Assembly (NCBI GenBank): GCA_003755025.1
Contig: RJVL01000006.1
Span: forward strand, 238,873 to 302,872
Direction of reading: 5' to 3'
Source: Diaphorobacter nitroreducens
GTDB lineage: Bacteria > Pseudomonadota > Gammaproteobacteria > Burkholderiales > Burkholderiaceae_C
DNA length: 64,000 nucleotides
Below, one piece after another: positions 24,172 to 31,258 of the stretch. How positions within the stretch are numbered: the first letter of the stretch is position 1; every line of letters begins with the position of its first letter. The translations under genes and the position numbers were made by a program. The notes beneath the pieces are model-generated. The model saw nothing but the letters and a program-made list of their open reading frames with translations. It searched no databases and was not told the origin of the DNA.

Positions 24172-24251
24172 ATTTCTCGTATCGAGAAATTTTTCCGCAA
24201 CGCAACAAACAAAATTTTCGCAATGAGAAATTAGACTTTCTCCATGCGAAA
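24172..24251. promoter_or_regulatory. Cluster of TTTCTC/GAGAAA operator-like sites
   Basis: A perfect 19-bp palindrome ATTTCTCGTATCGAGAAAT (24172-24190) is followed by two copies of a 15-bp motif in opposite orientation: TTTCTCATTGCGAAA on the minus strand (24216-24230) and TTTCTCCATGCGAAA on the plus strand (24237-24251), 21 bases apart. They lie between aceA and the divergent transporter gene and could serve either one. Confidence 0.6.
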
Positions 24252-24329
24252 TAGGAGGCCTGGTGAGTTCCTTTCCATGAGTGCCCCGCGCTCATGCATG
24301 ATGGAGCCTCCGTTCGGAATCTTCATCAG

Positions 24330-25277
24330 ATGCCAAACCGCCCCACCGCATACCTTTGCCTGGCGCTCAGCATGATGCTTGTGGGTGCCTACGTGGCGCT
24401 CTCCAAGCCGCTGGCCGCGGCGTTCCCCGTGCTTTTGCTGGCGTGGTTGCGTTTCGGTATCGGCGCAATGGCCATGCTCGGATGGTTGAAGAAGCCGCAC
24501 CAGGAGCCACCTCTGACGCGGCAGACCCAAGGCCTGCTTTTTCTGCAGTCGCTGCTGGGCAACTTTCTGTTCACCGTTTGCATGATCTACGGCGTGAGCC
24601 TCACCAGCGCGACCTCTGCCGGGGTGATCATGGCGACCATCCCCGCATGTGTGGCGGTCATGAGCTGGCTGTTCCTGCGTGAACAGGTGGCGACCCGCAC
24701 CTGGGTGGCGGTGGCCTGCGCAGTGGCGGGTATTGTGCTGTTTGCGCTATCCAAACCAGAGCACTCCGCACACGCCAGCAATGCCCTACAGCCCGAAAAT
24801 GCCAAAAACTTGCAATGGCTGGGCTATGCCCTGCTGCTGGCCGCATCGCTGTGCGAGGCCGCCTATTCCGTCATCGGCAAGAAGCTCACCGGCGCGCTGG
24901 GGCCACGGCGCATCACGGCGCTGATCAACCTGTGGGGCTTCATGCTCTCGATGCCTTTCGGGCTGTATTTCGCCCTGTACTTCGACTTCACGGCCGTACG
25001 CTGGCCCACTTGGTTGCTGCTGGTGTTCTACGCCATGGCAGCATGCATGTGGAGCGTGTGGCTGTGGATGACCGGCCTGAAGACCGTCCCCGCCGCGCAG
25101 AGCGGCGTATTCACCGTGCTGCTGCCGGTGAGCGCAGCGCTGGTGGGTGTGCTGGCGCTGGGCGAGCGCTTCACGACCATGCAGTTCATGGCCTTTGGCA
25201 TCGCACTGGCCAGCGTCGTACTGGCCACGATGCCCGCACGGCTGCCGTGGCGCACCGGCCGCGATATGCGCGCCTGA
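24330..25277 (+). CDS. DMT-superfamily (EamA-type) transporter
   Basis: This 315-residue inner-membrane protein shows about ten hydrophobic segments arranged as two EamA repeats, the pattern of drug/metabolite transporters that move amino acids or other small metabolites out of the cell. I start it at the ATG giving MPNRPTAYLCLALSMML; an ATG 12 codons earlier is also open and neither has a strong ribosome-binding site. The second repeat begins near residue 165 (WLGYALLLAASLCEAAYSVIGKKL). The substrate cannot be told. It is divergent from aceA, with a shared regulatory region of about 325 bases. Confidence 0.88.
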   Translation: MPNRPTAYLCLALSMMLVGAYVALSKPLAAAFPVLLLAWLRFGIGAMAMLGWLKKPHQEPPLTRQTQGLLFLQSLLGNFLFTVCMIYGVSLTSATSAGVIMATIPACVAVMSWLFLREQVATRTWVAVACAVAGIVLFALSKPEHSAHASNALQPENAKNLQWLGYALLLAASLCEAAYSVIGKKLTGALGPRRITALINLWGFMLSMPFGLYFALYFDFTAVRWPTWLLLVFYAMAACMWSVWLWMTGLKTVPAAQSGVFTVLLPVSAALVGVLALGERFTTMQFMAFGIALASVVLATMPARLPWRTGRDMRA

Positions 25278-25286
25278 CCGGCGGCG

Positions 25287-25793
25287 TTACAGCGCGCGGT
25301 CGCTGATCACAATGCCGTCGGCATCCGCATACAGCCAGTCGCCCGGCCGCACCCACACGCCCTGTACCTGCACCGCCACGTCAGAAAGCCCTTCGCCCCG
25401 CTTTTCGGTGGGCAACGGCATGAGTGCGAGTGCGCGGATACCCACGCGTTCGGCATTCAGTTCTGCCACGTCGCGCACGCAGCCATTCACGACGATACCG
25501 GCCCAGCCATTGCGCGCCGCGCTGGCTGCCAGATTGCCCCCCACCAGCGCGCGACGCAGCGAAGCTCCAGCGTCCACCACCAACACGCGCCCGTTGCCCG
25601 GGGAATCCACGGCCGCCTTGACGAGCGTGTTGTCCTCGAAGCACTTCACCGTGCTCACGGGGCCGCTGAAAGCGGGCAGCGCTCCGTAGCTCTGGAACAC
25701 GGGCGGCAGCACGCGGAACGCGCCACTGTCGTCACCCTTGTGGGCGTCGCAGAGATCGCAGGTGCTGATGGCCGGGGTCGGGTGTGCGGGCAT
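25287..25793 (-). CDS. rraA: RraA-family protein (RNase E regulator / HMG aldolase-like)
   Basis: The start giving MPAHPTPAISTCDLCDAHKG (168 residues) fits the family length. The conserved features are TCDLCDAH at the start, the phosphate-binding GGNLAASAARNGWAGIVVNG with the following VRD, and the C-terminal GDWLYADADGIVIS. In E. coli RraA binds and inhibits RNase E; many relatives instead act as 4-hydroxy-4-methyl-2-oxoglutarate/oxaloacetate aldolases, with the Arg-Asp (CVRDV) pair in the active site. Both remain possible. It is convergent with the DMT transporter gene. Confidence 0.9.
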   Translation of the reverse strand: MPAHPTPAISTCDLCDAHKGDDSGAFRVLPPVFQSYGALPAFSGPVSTVKCFEDNTLVKAAVDSPGNGRVLVVDAGASLRRALVGGNLAASAARNGWAGIVVNGCVRDVAELNAERVGIRALALMPLPTEKRGEGLSDVAVQVQGVWVRPGDWLYADADGIVISDRAL

Positions 25794-26017
25794 GGAAGGG
25801 AAGCCTTTCTGTGCATAAAGGGGGATGGTGCGCCGCAGCAAGCTGCGGTGGCGCATTCTCGCGCGTGCCGGCAGTTGGCCGCCAGAGCAACAAATCGAGG
25901 CAAAAAAGAGGCAGCTCGCCTTGGAAACCGGTTTTTTTCCCAGTAGCATCACCGCTGCCAGTGGAGCTGCGGCGTTCGCTGGTGACATATTTCATTTCCA
26001 ACAAGGAACAACCCAAC

Positions 26018-26308
26018 ATGGCAACTGCAAAGACCGCGTCCGCAGCACCCGCAAAGAAGCGCACCCCCAACGCCGCTTTCATGAAGCCCCTGACCCCCAG
26101 CCCCGCTCTGGCGGCCGTGGTCGGCGCCACCCCGCTGCCGCGCACGGAGATCATCAGCAAGCTGTGGGTGTACATCAAGGCGCACAACCTGCAGGACGCC
26201 TCCAACAAGCGCATGATCAACGCGGATGCCAAGCTCAAGGAAGTGTTTGGCAAGCCCCAGGTCTCGATGTTCGAGATGGCCGGCCTGATTGGCAAGCACG
26301 TCAAGTAA
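26018..26308 (+). CDS. SWIB/MDM2-domain protein
   Basis: This 96-residue protein begins MATAKTASAAPAKKRTPNAAF after an AAGGA ribosome-binding site. The last 75 residues are a complete SWIB domain (LPRTEIISKLWVYIKAHNLQD, then NADAKLKEVFGKPQVSMFEMAGLIGKHV). The basic, alanine-rich N terminus resembles a histone H1-like tail. SWIB proteins occur in chlamydiae, some beta-proteobacteria and eukaryotes and are thought to work in chromatin or DNA topology; the bacterial role is unknown. A perfect terminator follows. Confidence 0.93.
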   Translation: MATAKTASAAPAKKRTPNAAFMKPLTPSPALAAVVGATPLPRTEIISKLWVYIKAHNLQDASNKRMINADAKLKEVFGKPQVSMFEMAGLIGKHVK

Positions 26309-26345
26309 TCTGCCCTGCCAGGCACTCTTCGAGAGCCAGGCAAAC

Positions 26346-26376
26346 AAAAACCGGCATGCGCATGCCGGTTTTTTTT
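26346..26376 (+). terminator. Terminator after the SWIB gene
   Basis: ACCGGCATG and CATGCCGGT form a perfect stem with flanking A and T runs; eight T residues follow. It is strong and works mainly for the plus strand. Confidence 0.9.
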
Positions 26377-26431
26377 CGCCTGCAAGGCACTCGGCAATGG
26401 TTTCTTACACGGCAGTGGGGCCAATGACTGC

Positions 26432-26457
26432 AAATGCGATGAATTCGCATTTATAAT
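26432..26457 (+). promoter_or_regulatory. Fur-like box overlapping the bfd promoter
   Basis: AAATGCGA at 26432-26439 and TCGCATTT at 26445-26452 are perfect inverted repeats around TGAAT. A TATAAT -10 hexamer overlaps the right end at 26452-26457. The arrangement suits iron-dependent repression by Fur, as expected for bfd. Confidence 0.65.
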
Positions 26458-26495
26458 CAATTCATCGTCCATAGCCAGCCACGACTGCCTGCACC

Positions 26496-26768
26496 ATGAT
26501 CGTCTGTGTTTGCCACCGCGTTTCCGACCGGGAGATTGCACGCCATGCGCGCGCAGGTATGAGCTTCGATGAGATTCAGTTCGAGTTGGGCGTCGCCACC
26601 CAGTGCGGCCGCTGCGAAGACTGTGCCCGCGATGTCGTGGCGCAGTGCTGCGCATCGCAACCGGTGGCCGCCCTGTACAAGGACACCGATCCCACAGCCG
26701 TCCAGCTTGCCACCCTCATCCCGGAAGGCAAGGCATGCAACTGTTCTACGCACTCGCAGGAAGTCTGA
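26496..26768 (+). CDS. bfd: Bacterioferritin-associated ferredoxin
   Basis: This 90-residue (2Fe-2S) protein matches Bfd, which reduces the iron core of bacterioferritin so that iron can be released during starvation. The four cluster ligands are Cys4, Cys6, Cys37 and Cys40 (MIVCVCHRVSD and TQCGRCEDC). The C-terminal tail of about 30 residues is longer than in E. coli and holds two more cysteines (ACNCSTHSQEV). A Fur-like site covers the promoter. tonB, exbB, exbD and hemP follow downstream, so this is an iron-supply region. Confidence 0.94.
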   Translation: MIVCVCHRVSDREIARHARAGMSFDEIQFELGVATQCGRCEDCARDVVAQCCASQPVAALYKDTDPTAVQLATLIPEGKACNCSTHSQEV

Positions 26769-26809
26769 TCATCGTCATATGCTCGGTCTGGTGGATCCTG
26801 CATAAATAG
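26735..26809 (+). CDS. Possible 24-residue membrane peptide
   Basis: A short ORF overlaps the end of bfd in another frame and reads MQLFYALAGSLIIVICSV, ending WWILHK. It is one hydrophobic segment with a short polar tail, the form of a single-pass membrane peptide. GGAAGGCAAGG lies just upstream of the ATG, a good ribosome-binding site. It would be translated from the bfd message. I have no family for it, and chance is not excluded. Confidence 0.4.
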   Translation: MQLFYALAGSLIIVICSVWWILHK

Positions 26810-26820
26810 ACCGCCTATTC

Positions 26821-26875
26821 AAGGCTTTTTTGGCCTTCCGACCAAGCTGGACAAGCGCCAGCAGCTATCATTTTT
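26821..26875 (-). repeat. Interspersed repeat, copy upstream of tonB
   Basis: Contains GGCC, then GACAAGCGCCAGCAGCTATCA, in the order of the other copies. It ends at the tonB start codon, so it supplies the whole 5' untranslated stretch there and leaves no clear ribosome-binding site. Confidence 0.7.
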
Positions 26876-27577
26876 ATGTCCTCTGACCGATACGGCTCCC
26901 CCGGGGGCTTGAGCCGCAATGCCGTGATCGCAGGCTCCGTGGTGGTGCTGCACGTGGCCGGCCTGTGGGCCCTGCAGTCGGGTCTGGTGCGCAAGACGGC
27001 GGAGATCATCATCCCTGCTGAGGTGTTGAGCGAATTCATCGCGCCGCCCGCGCCTCCGGCCCCACCGGCCCCTCCCGCTCCGCCGCCGCCCAAACCAGCC
27101 CCGGCGCCGCCTAAACCCGTGGCGCCCAAGCCGCGCCCCGCTCCCATGCCCGTGGCGGTCCCCGACCCCACACCCGCCCCCGGCGCGCCCACGGGCGTCG
27201 TTGAGCCTCAGCCCCCGGCCCCGCCGGTTGCGGCCGCGCCCGTCGCCGCACCGGCGGCCCCCGCAGCTCCACCGGCGCCGGCCGCACCCAGCATCGAGTT
27301 GCCCTCCAGCGACGCGAGCTACCTGAACAACCCCAAGCCCGTCTACCCCGCCGTGAGCAAGCGGCTGGGAGAACAAGGCAAAGTGATGCTGCGCGTGCTC
27401 ATCGGCACCGACGGACTGCCGCAGAAAGTGGAAGTCAAGCAGTCCAGCGGTTTCGAGCGCCTGGACCGCCAGGCCATCGACGCCGTCATGCGCTGGCGCT
27501 TCGTACCCGGCAAACGCAACGGAGTGCCAGAAGCCATGTGGAATCTGGTCCCGATCAATTTCGTTCTCCAACAATAA
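26876..27577 (+). CDS. tonB: Energy transducer TonB
   Basis: TonB spans the periplasm and passes proton-motive energy from ExbB-ExbD to outer-membrane receptors for siderophores and haem. The 233-residue protein has an N-terminal membrane anchor (about 18-40), a proline/alanine-rich spacer from about 55 to 140, and a C-terminal TonB domain from about 145 with YPAVSKRLGEQGKVMLRVLI and MRWRFVPGKRNGVP. The repeat just before the ATG leaves no recognisable Shine-Dalgarno. exbB follows after 17 bases, so the three genes form one operon. Confidence 0.94.
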   Translation: MSSDRYGSPGGLSRNAVIAGSVVVLHVAGLWALQSGLVRKTAEIIIPAEVLSEFIAPPAPPAPPAPPAPPPPKPAPAPPKPVAPKPRPAPMPVAVPDPTPAPGAPTGVVEPQPPAPPVAAAPVAAPAAPAAPPAPAAPSIELPSSDASYLNNPKPVYPAVSKRLGEQGKVMLRVLIGTDGLPQKVEVKQSSGFERLDRQAIDAVMRWRFVPGKRNGVPEAMWNLVPINFVLQQ

Positions 27578-27594
27578 GTCTCGCAGGAGTTTTC

Positions 27595-28311
27595 ATGGAA
27601 TCGCATTTCGGCATTGCCAATGTCTGGGTACAGGGCGACTTCGTCACCCGTGCCGTCGCTGTGCTGCTCATCGGCATGTCGCTGGCATCGTGGATCGTCA
27701 TCATCATCAAGGCGCTGGACATCCTGAAGTTCAAGAAACACGCCCGCCAGGCACGCGATTTCTGGCACAGCGAAGACTTCGCCGCCGGCCTGACCAAGCT
27801 GGGCTCCGACCCGAGCAACCCCTTCCGCCACCTCGCATTGGAAGGCCGCGAAGCCACGCAGCACCACCGCAACACGCAGGCCCATCTGCATGACAGCCTG
27901 GACGTGAGCGACTGGGTCACGCGCTGCCTGCGCAACTGCATCGACGAGTTCACGGCGCGCGTGCAGTCGGGCCTGGCCATCCTGGCGTCCGTGGGCTCCA
28001 CGGCGCCATTCATCGGCCTCTTCGGCACCGTGTGGGGTATCTACCATGCGCTGGTGGCCATCGGCGCCTCGGGCCAGTCGACCATCGACAAGGTGGCCGG
28101 CCCGATCGGCGAGGCGCTGATCATGACCGCGCTGGGCCTGGCCGTGGCCATTCCCGCCGTGCTGGGCTACAACGCCCTGGTGCGGGGCAACAAATCCATC
28201 CTGCACAGCCTCAACAGCTTTGCGCACGATCTGCACGCCTACTTCGTGACCGGCGCGCGCGTTTCGGTACACGGCGAAGCAGCCAAGGTGCTGCCCATCA
28301 AGAAAGGCTGA
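27595..28311 (+). CDS. exbB: Biopolymer transport protein ExbB
   Basis: ExbB forms the pentameric proton channel that drives TonB. I start it at the ATG giving MESHFGIANVWVQGDF (238 residues) behind AGGAG. Three membrane segments are visible, near 20-40, 125-150 and 170-195. The MotA/TolQ/ExbB core is clear (LAILASVGSTAPFIGLFGTVWG and GPIGEALIMTALGLAVAIPAV). It lies between tonB and exbD, six bases before exbD. Confidence 0.96.
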   Translation: MESHFGIANVWVQGDFVTRAVAVLLIGMSLASWIVIIIKALDILKFKKHARQARDFWHSEDFAAGLTKLGSDPSNPFRHLALEGREATQHHRNTQAHLHDSLDVSDWVTRCLRNCIDEFTARVQSGLAILASVGSTAPFIGLFGTVWGIYHALVAIGASGQSTIDKVAGPIGEALIMTALGLAVAIPAVLGYNALVRGNKSILHSLNSFAHDLHAYFVTGARVSVHGEAAKVLPIKKG

Positions 28312-28317
28312 TGCGCC

Positions 28318-28728
<411 letters not shown>

Positions 28729-28877
28729 CGCACCACGGCCGCGCCGGCGCGCCGGCCTTCACAGCTGCCGCCCCACGGGCGGCGCAGCACCGTCGCCAGC
28801 GCCACCTGCGGGGGCTGCCTCTTGCATCTGGATACGAATCGACAGGAAATTTTCAGCCCCGGATGCTTGATCTTTAA

Positions 28878-28902
28878 TTGAGAATGGTTATCATTTGATA
28901 AC
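28878..28902 (+). promoter_or_regulatory. Fur box upstream of hemP
   Basis: TTGAGAATGGTTATCATT followed by TGATAAC closely matches the GATAATGATTATCATTATC Fur consensus. It lies 23 bases before the hemP start, so low iron should switch hemP on. Confidence 0.8.
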
Positions 28903-28924
28903 CGTAACGCACCGAGACTTCACC

Positions 28925-29134
28925 ATGCATGCCAGCCTGACCGCACCGTCCGCACTGACCGCACCCCGCATGTTCGCAGTGCCCGCCGATTCCAGCCCGG
29001 CGTCCCACGCCGAAGGCCGCGCCGTCGACAGCAGCACTCTGCTGCGCGGCCAGAAGGCCGTGGCCATCGTGCACAACGGCGCCGTCTACCGGCTGCAGGC
29101 CACCAAACTCGGCAAGCTGATCCTGACCAAATAA
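28925..29134 (+). CDS. hemP: Hemin uptake protein HemP
   Basis: HemP is a small protein tied to haem uptake; in Burkholderia and relatives it is needed for expression of the haem receptor. I start the 69-residue form at the ATG giving MHASLTAPSALTAPRM; a TTG ten codons upstream is less likely. The conserved C-terminal half reads VDSSTLLRGQKAVAIVHNGA and ends YRLQATKLGKLILTK. A strong Fur box lies upstream. No receptor gene follows, so the partner genes lie elsewhere. Confidence 0.92.
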   Translation: MHASLTAPSALTAPRMFAVPADSSPASHAEGRAVDSSTLLRGQKAVAIVHNGAVYRLQATKLGKLILTK

Positions 29135-29236
29135 GTTTCATCGTGGGGCGACTCCAGGACCTCGGTCCGAAGGGTCGTATTGGCCAGCCAACGGGCATGC
29201 CCGCGTAGCCAGGCTTTTTTTCCCTGCACACCCATG

Positions 29237-29264
29237 AAAAAACCGGCCCACGCGCCGGTTTTTC
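29237..29264. terminator. Bidirectional terminator after hemP
   Basis: AAAAACCGGC at 29238-29247 and GCCGGTTTTT at 29254-29263 form a perfect stem with a 6-base loop. The A and T runs on either side make it usable for both hemP and the convergent gene. Confidence 0.85.
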
Positions 29265-29280
29265 TGTTGGAACCCAATAT

Positions 29281-29340
29281 GTTTTTGGCCTCCAGCGCCC
29301 TTCCAACAAGCGCTAGCAGCTATCAAAACAATAGTAATCC
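29281..29340 (-). repeat. Interspersed repeat, copy before the GlcG/HbpS gene
   Basis: Reads GGCCTCCAGCGC, then CAAGCGCTAGCAGCTATCA, then AATAGTAAT, in the order of the other copies. It lies just beyond the hemP terminator and before the stop of the convergent gene. Confidence 0.75.
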
Positions 29341-29355
29341 AGTCCCGATGAGTGC

Positions 29356-29763
29356 TTACAGCCCGATCGCCGCAATCCCCGCGCGCGCAATCTGCGCGTC
29401 CTCATGGGACTTCACGCCGCTCACGCCCACGGCGCCCAGGCACTGGCCGTTCTTCATGATGGGTACGCCGCCTTCCAGCATGCCCTGCAGTGCAGGCGCG
29501 CTCAGGAAGGCCGTGCGGCCGCCGTTGATCACGTCTTCATAGCCCTTGCTCTCGCGGCGGCCCAAGGCGGCCGTGTGGGCCTTGGCCGGCGCAATGTGCG
29601 CGGACACCGCTGCGGCCCCGTCCAGGCGCTGCAGCCACAGCAGATGTCCGCCGTCGTCCACGATGGCGATGGTCACGGCCCACTGGTTCTTCAGGGCCTC
29701 GGCCTCGGCGGCGGCGGCGATCAGCTTGACGTCGGAGAGTTCAAGTTCGGGTTTGGTCTTCAT
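29356..29763 (-). CDS. GlcG/HbpS-family protein
   Basis: I start this 135-residue protein at the ATG giving MKTKPELELSDVKLIAAAAE. The pattern (ALKNQWAVTIAIVDDGGHLLWLQRLDGA, then AKAHTAALGRRES, then GGVPIMKNGQCLGAVGVSGV) is typical of the GlcG/HbpS (DUF336) family. In Streptomyces HbpS binds haem and degrades it; GlcG is found with glycolate oxidase genes. No signal peptide is visible here. Its place next to hemP fits a haem-linked role, but that is only context. Confidence 0.88.
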   Translation of the reverse strand: MKTKPELELSDVKLIAAAAEAEALKNQWAVTIAIVDDGGHLLWLQRLDGAAAVSAHIAPAKAHTAALGRRESKGYEDVINGGRTAFLSAPALQGMLEGGVPIMKNGQCLGAVGVSGVKSHEDAQIARAGIAAIGL

Positions 29764-29991
29764 GAGGCAGTCCTGCAGGAGGTGGGTGGATGCGCCCGGC
29801 CAGCCGGCAGGGCGCGCAACGGGAAAACGAAAAGCATAGTGCCAGCGGGCCCGCCCAGTGCCCCGCCGCAGGGCAAAAGAATGCAACCCATAAAGTACGG
29901 GATGGTGCGCGGGTATTGCATTCGGCGCCAAAAGCCACCACCTAGAATCATTCGGGTCTGCGCTGTGCAGGCCAACCAGGAGAGAAACCAG

Positions 29992-30684
29992 ATGAACCCA
30001 GAAATCACCAGTGTCGGCTCCGCGGGCTATGGCATCTCGCAGGAGCAGCGCCACCGCGTGCTGCGCAACACATACTGGCTGCTGGCGCTCAGCCTGCTGC
30101 CCACCGTGCTGGGCGCCTGGATCGGCGTGGCCACGGGCATCACGCAGTCGCTGCGCGGCGGCCTGGGGCTGATCGTGTTCCTCGGCGGCGCCTTCGGCTT
30201 CATGTTCGCTATCGAGAAAACCAAGCGCTCGGCCGCGGGCGTGCCGGTGCTACTGGCCTTCACCTTCTTCATGGGCCTGATGCTATCGCGCCTGATCGGC
30301 ATGGTGCTGGGCTTCAAGAACGGCACCGACCTCATCATGACGGCCTTCGCCGGCACGGCGGGCGTGTTCTTCGTCATGGCCAGCCTGGCCAGCGTCATCA
30401 AGCGCGACCTGTCGGGCATGGGCAAGTGGCTGTTCGTGGGCGCGCTGGTGCTCATGGTGGGCGCCATCATCAACGTGTTCGTCGGCTCGTCGGCGGGCAT
30501 GATGGCCATCTCGGTGGCAGCGATCGGCATCTTCAGTGCCTACATGCTGTACGACCTGAAGCAGATCCTGGACGGCGGCGAGACCAACTACATCAGCGCC
30601 ACACTGGCGCTGTACCTGGACATCTTCAACGTGTTCCAGAGCCTGTTGGCCCTGCTGGGCATCATGGGCGGCGAGCGCGACTGA
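29992..30684 (+). CDS. Bax inhibitor-1 (YccA-type) membrane protein
   Basis: The 230-residue product has seven hydrophobic segments from about residue 28 to 228 and matches the BI-1/TMBIM family, whose bacterial member YccA inhibits FtsH in E. coli. Characteristic pieces are LRNTYWLLALSLLPTVLGAW near the N terminus and the C-terminal ALYLDIFNVFQSLLALLG with the conserved acidic residue. The start is set by AGGAGAG upstream. A strong terminator follows. A ftsH gene lies in the same window but 25 kb away. Confidence 0.94.
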   Translation: MNPEITSVGSAGYGISQEQRHRVLRNTYWLLALSLLPTVLGAWIGVATGITQSLRGGLGLIVFLGGAFGFMFAIEKTKRSAAGVPVLLAFTFFMGLMLSRLIGMVLGFKNGTDLIMTAFAGTAGVFFVMASLASVIKRDLSGMGKWLFVGALVLMVGAIINVFVGSSAGMMAISVAAIGIFSAYMLYDLKQILDGGETNYISATLALYLDIFNVFQSLLALLGIMGGERD

Positions 30685-30711
30685 ACGGCCTTCCCACCGC
30701 ACATGCGTCGC

Positions 30712-30737
30712 AAGGCCCCGATTTCCGGGGCCTTTTT
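30712..30737 (+). terminator. Terminator after the BI-1 gene
   Basis: AAGGCCCCG at 30712-30720 pairs perfectly with CGGGGCCTT at 30726-30734; TTTTT follows. Confidence 0.92.
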
Positions 30738-30795
30738 CACATCCGCTTGGCTGACAGCCTCAACTTGACGGCACGCCTGCCGATAACCCCTGTAC

Positions 30796-31182
30796 ATGCT
30801 GCCTCGCCACCCCCCCCTCCTTGCCGCCGGCGCTCGCGCCGCCCTGATCGCTGCCGCGCTGCTGCCGCTGGCGGGCTGTGAGATTCCCGGTATGGGGCCG
30901 GACCCGCGCGTGGCCCAGCGTGAGGCCGAGGCCAAGGCCATCGGTGGCGCCTGCCGGCATGCGCTGCGCGGGCTGGAGGACTGCTTCACGCTGAACCCCA
31001 AGGCCCCCAAGGCCCAGGTGTTCGCGGGCTGGAAAGACATGGATCTGTACATGCGCGAGAACAAAATCGAGGGCACGGCCTCGGTACTCACGCAGTTGGA
31101 GAAAAAGCCCGCCAGTCGCCGCGCAAGCGACGAAGAGGCGGACCTGCAGACCGAGGGTCGCACCTCCCGCAACCGCAGCTGA
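30796..31182 (+). CDS. Small lipoprotein of unknown function
   Basis: The 128-residue product has an N-terminal signal with the lipobox LAGC at about residues 25-28 (LLPLAGCEIPGMGPD), so it should be lipidated. The mature part is short and charged, with a CRHALRGLEDCF pair of cysteines about 30 residues after the lipid site, and a C-terminal tail rich in Arg, Ser and Glu. No domain is recognised. The ATG has no strong ribosome-binding site. A repeat copy directly follows the stop codon. Confidence 0.75.
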   Translation: MLPRHPPLLAAGARAALIAAALLPLAGCEIPGMGPDPRVAQREAEAKAIGGACRHALRGLEDCFTLNPKAPKAQVFAGWKDMDLYMRENKIEGTASVLTQLEKKPASRRASDEEADLQTEGRTSRNRS

Positions 31183-31239
31183 TGCTATCCAAACGATAGC
31201 TGCTGGCGCTTGCTAGGCAAGCGCCCCTGGCCAAAAACG
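31183..31239 (+). repeat. Interspersed repeat, copy 31.2 kb
   Basis: Reads GATAGCTGCTGGCGCTTGCT, then GGCAAGCGCCCCTGGCC. It fills most of the gap between the lipoprotein gene and the convergent rlmD, suggesting a terminator-like role. Confidence 0.75.
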
Positions 31240-31258
31240 TCTTGAGCCACCGCGGGCG

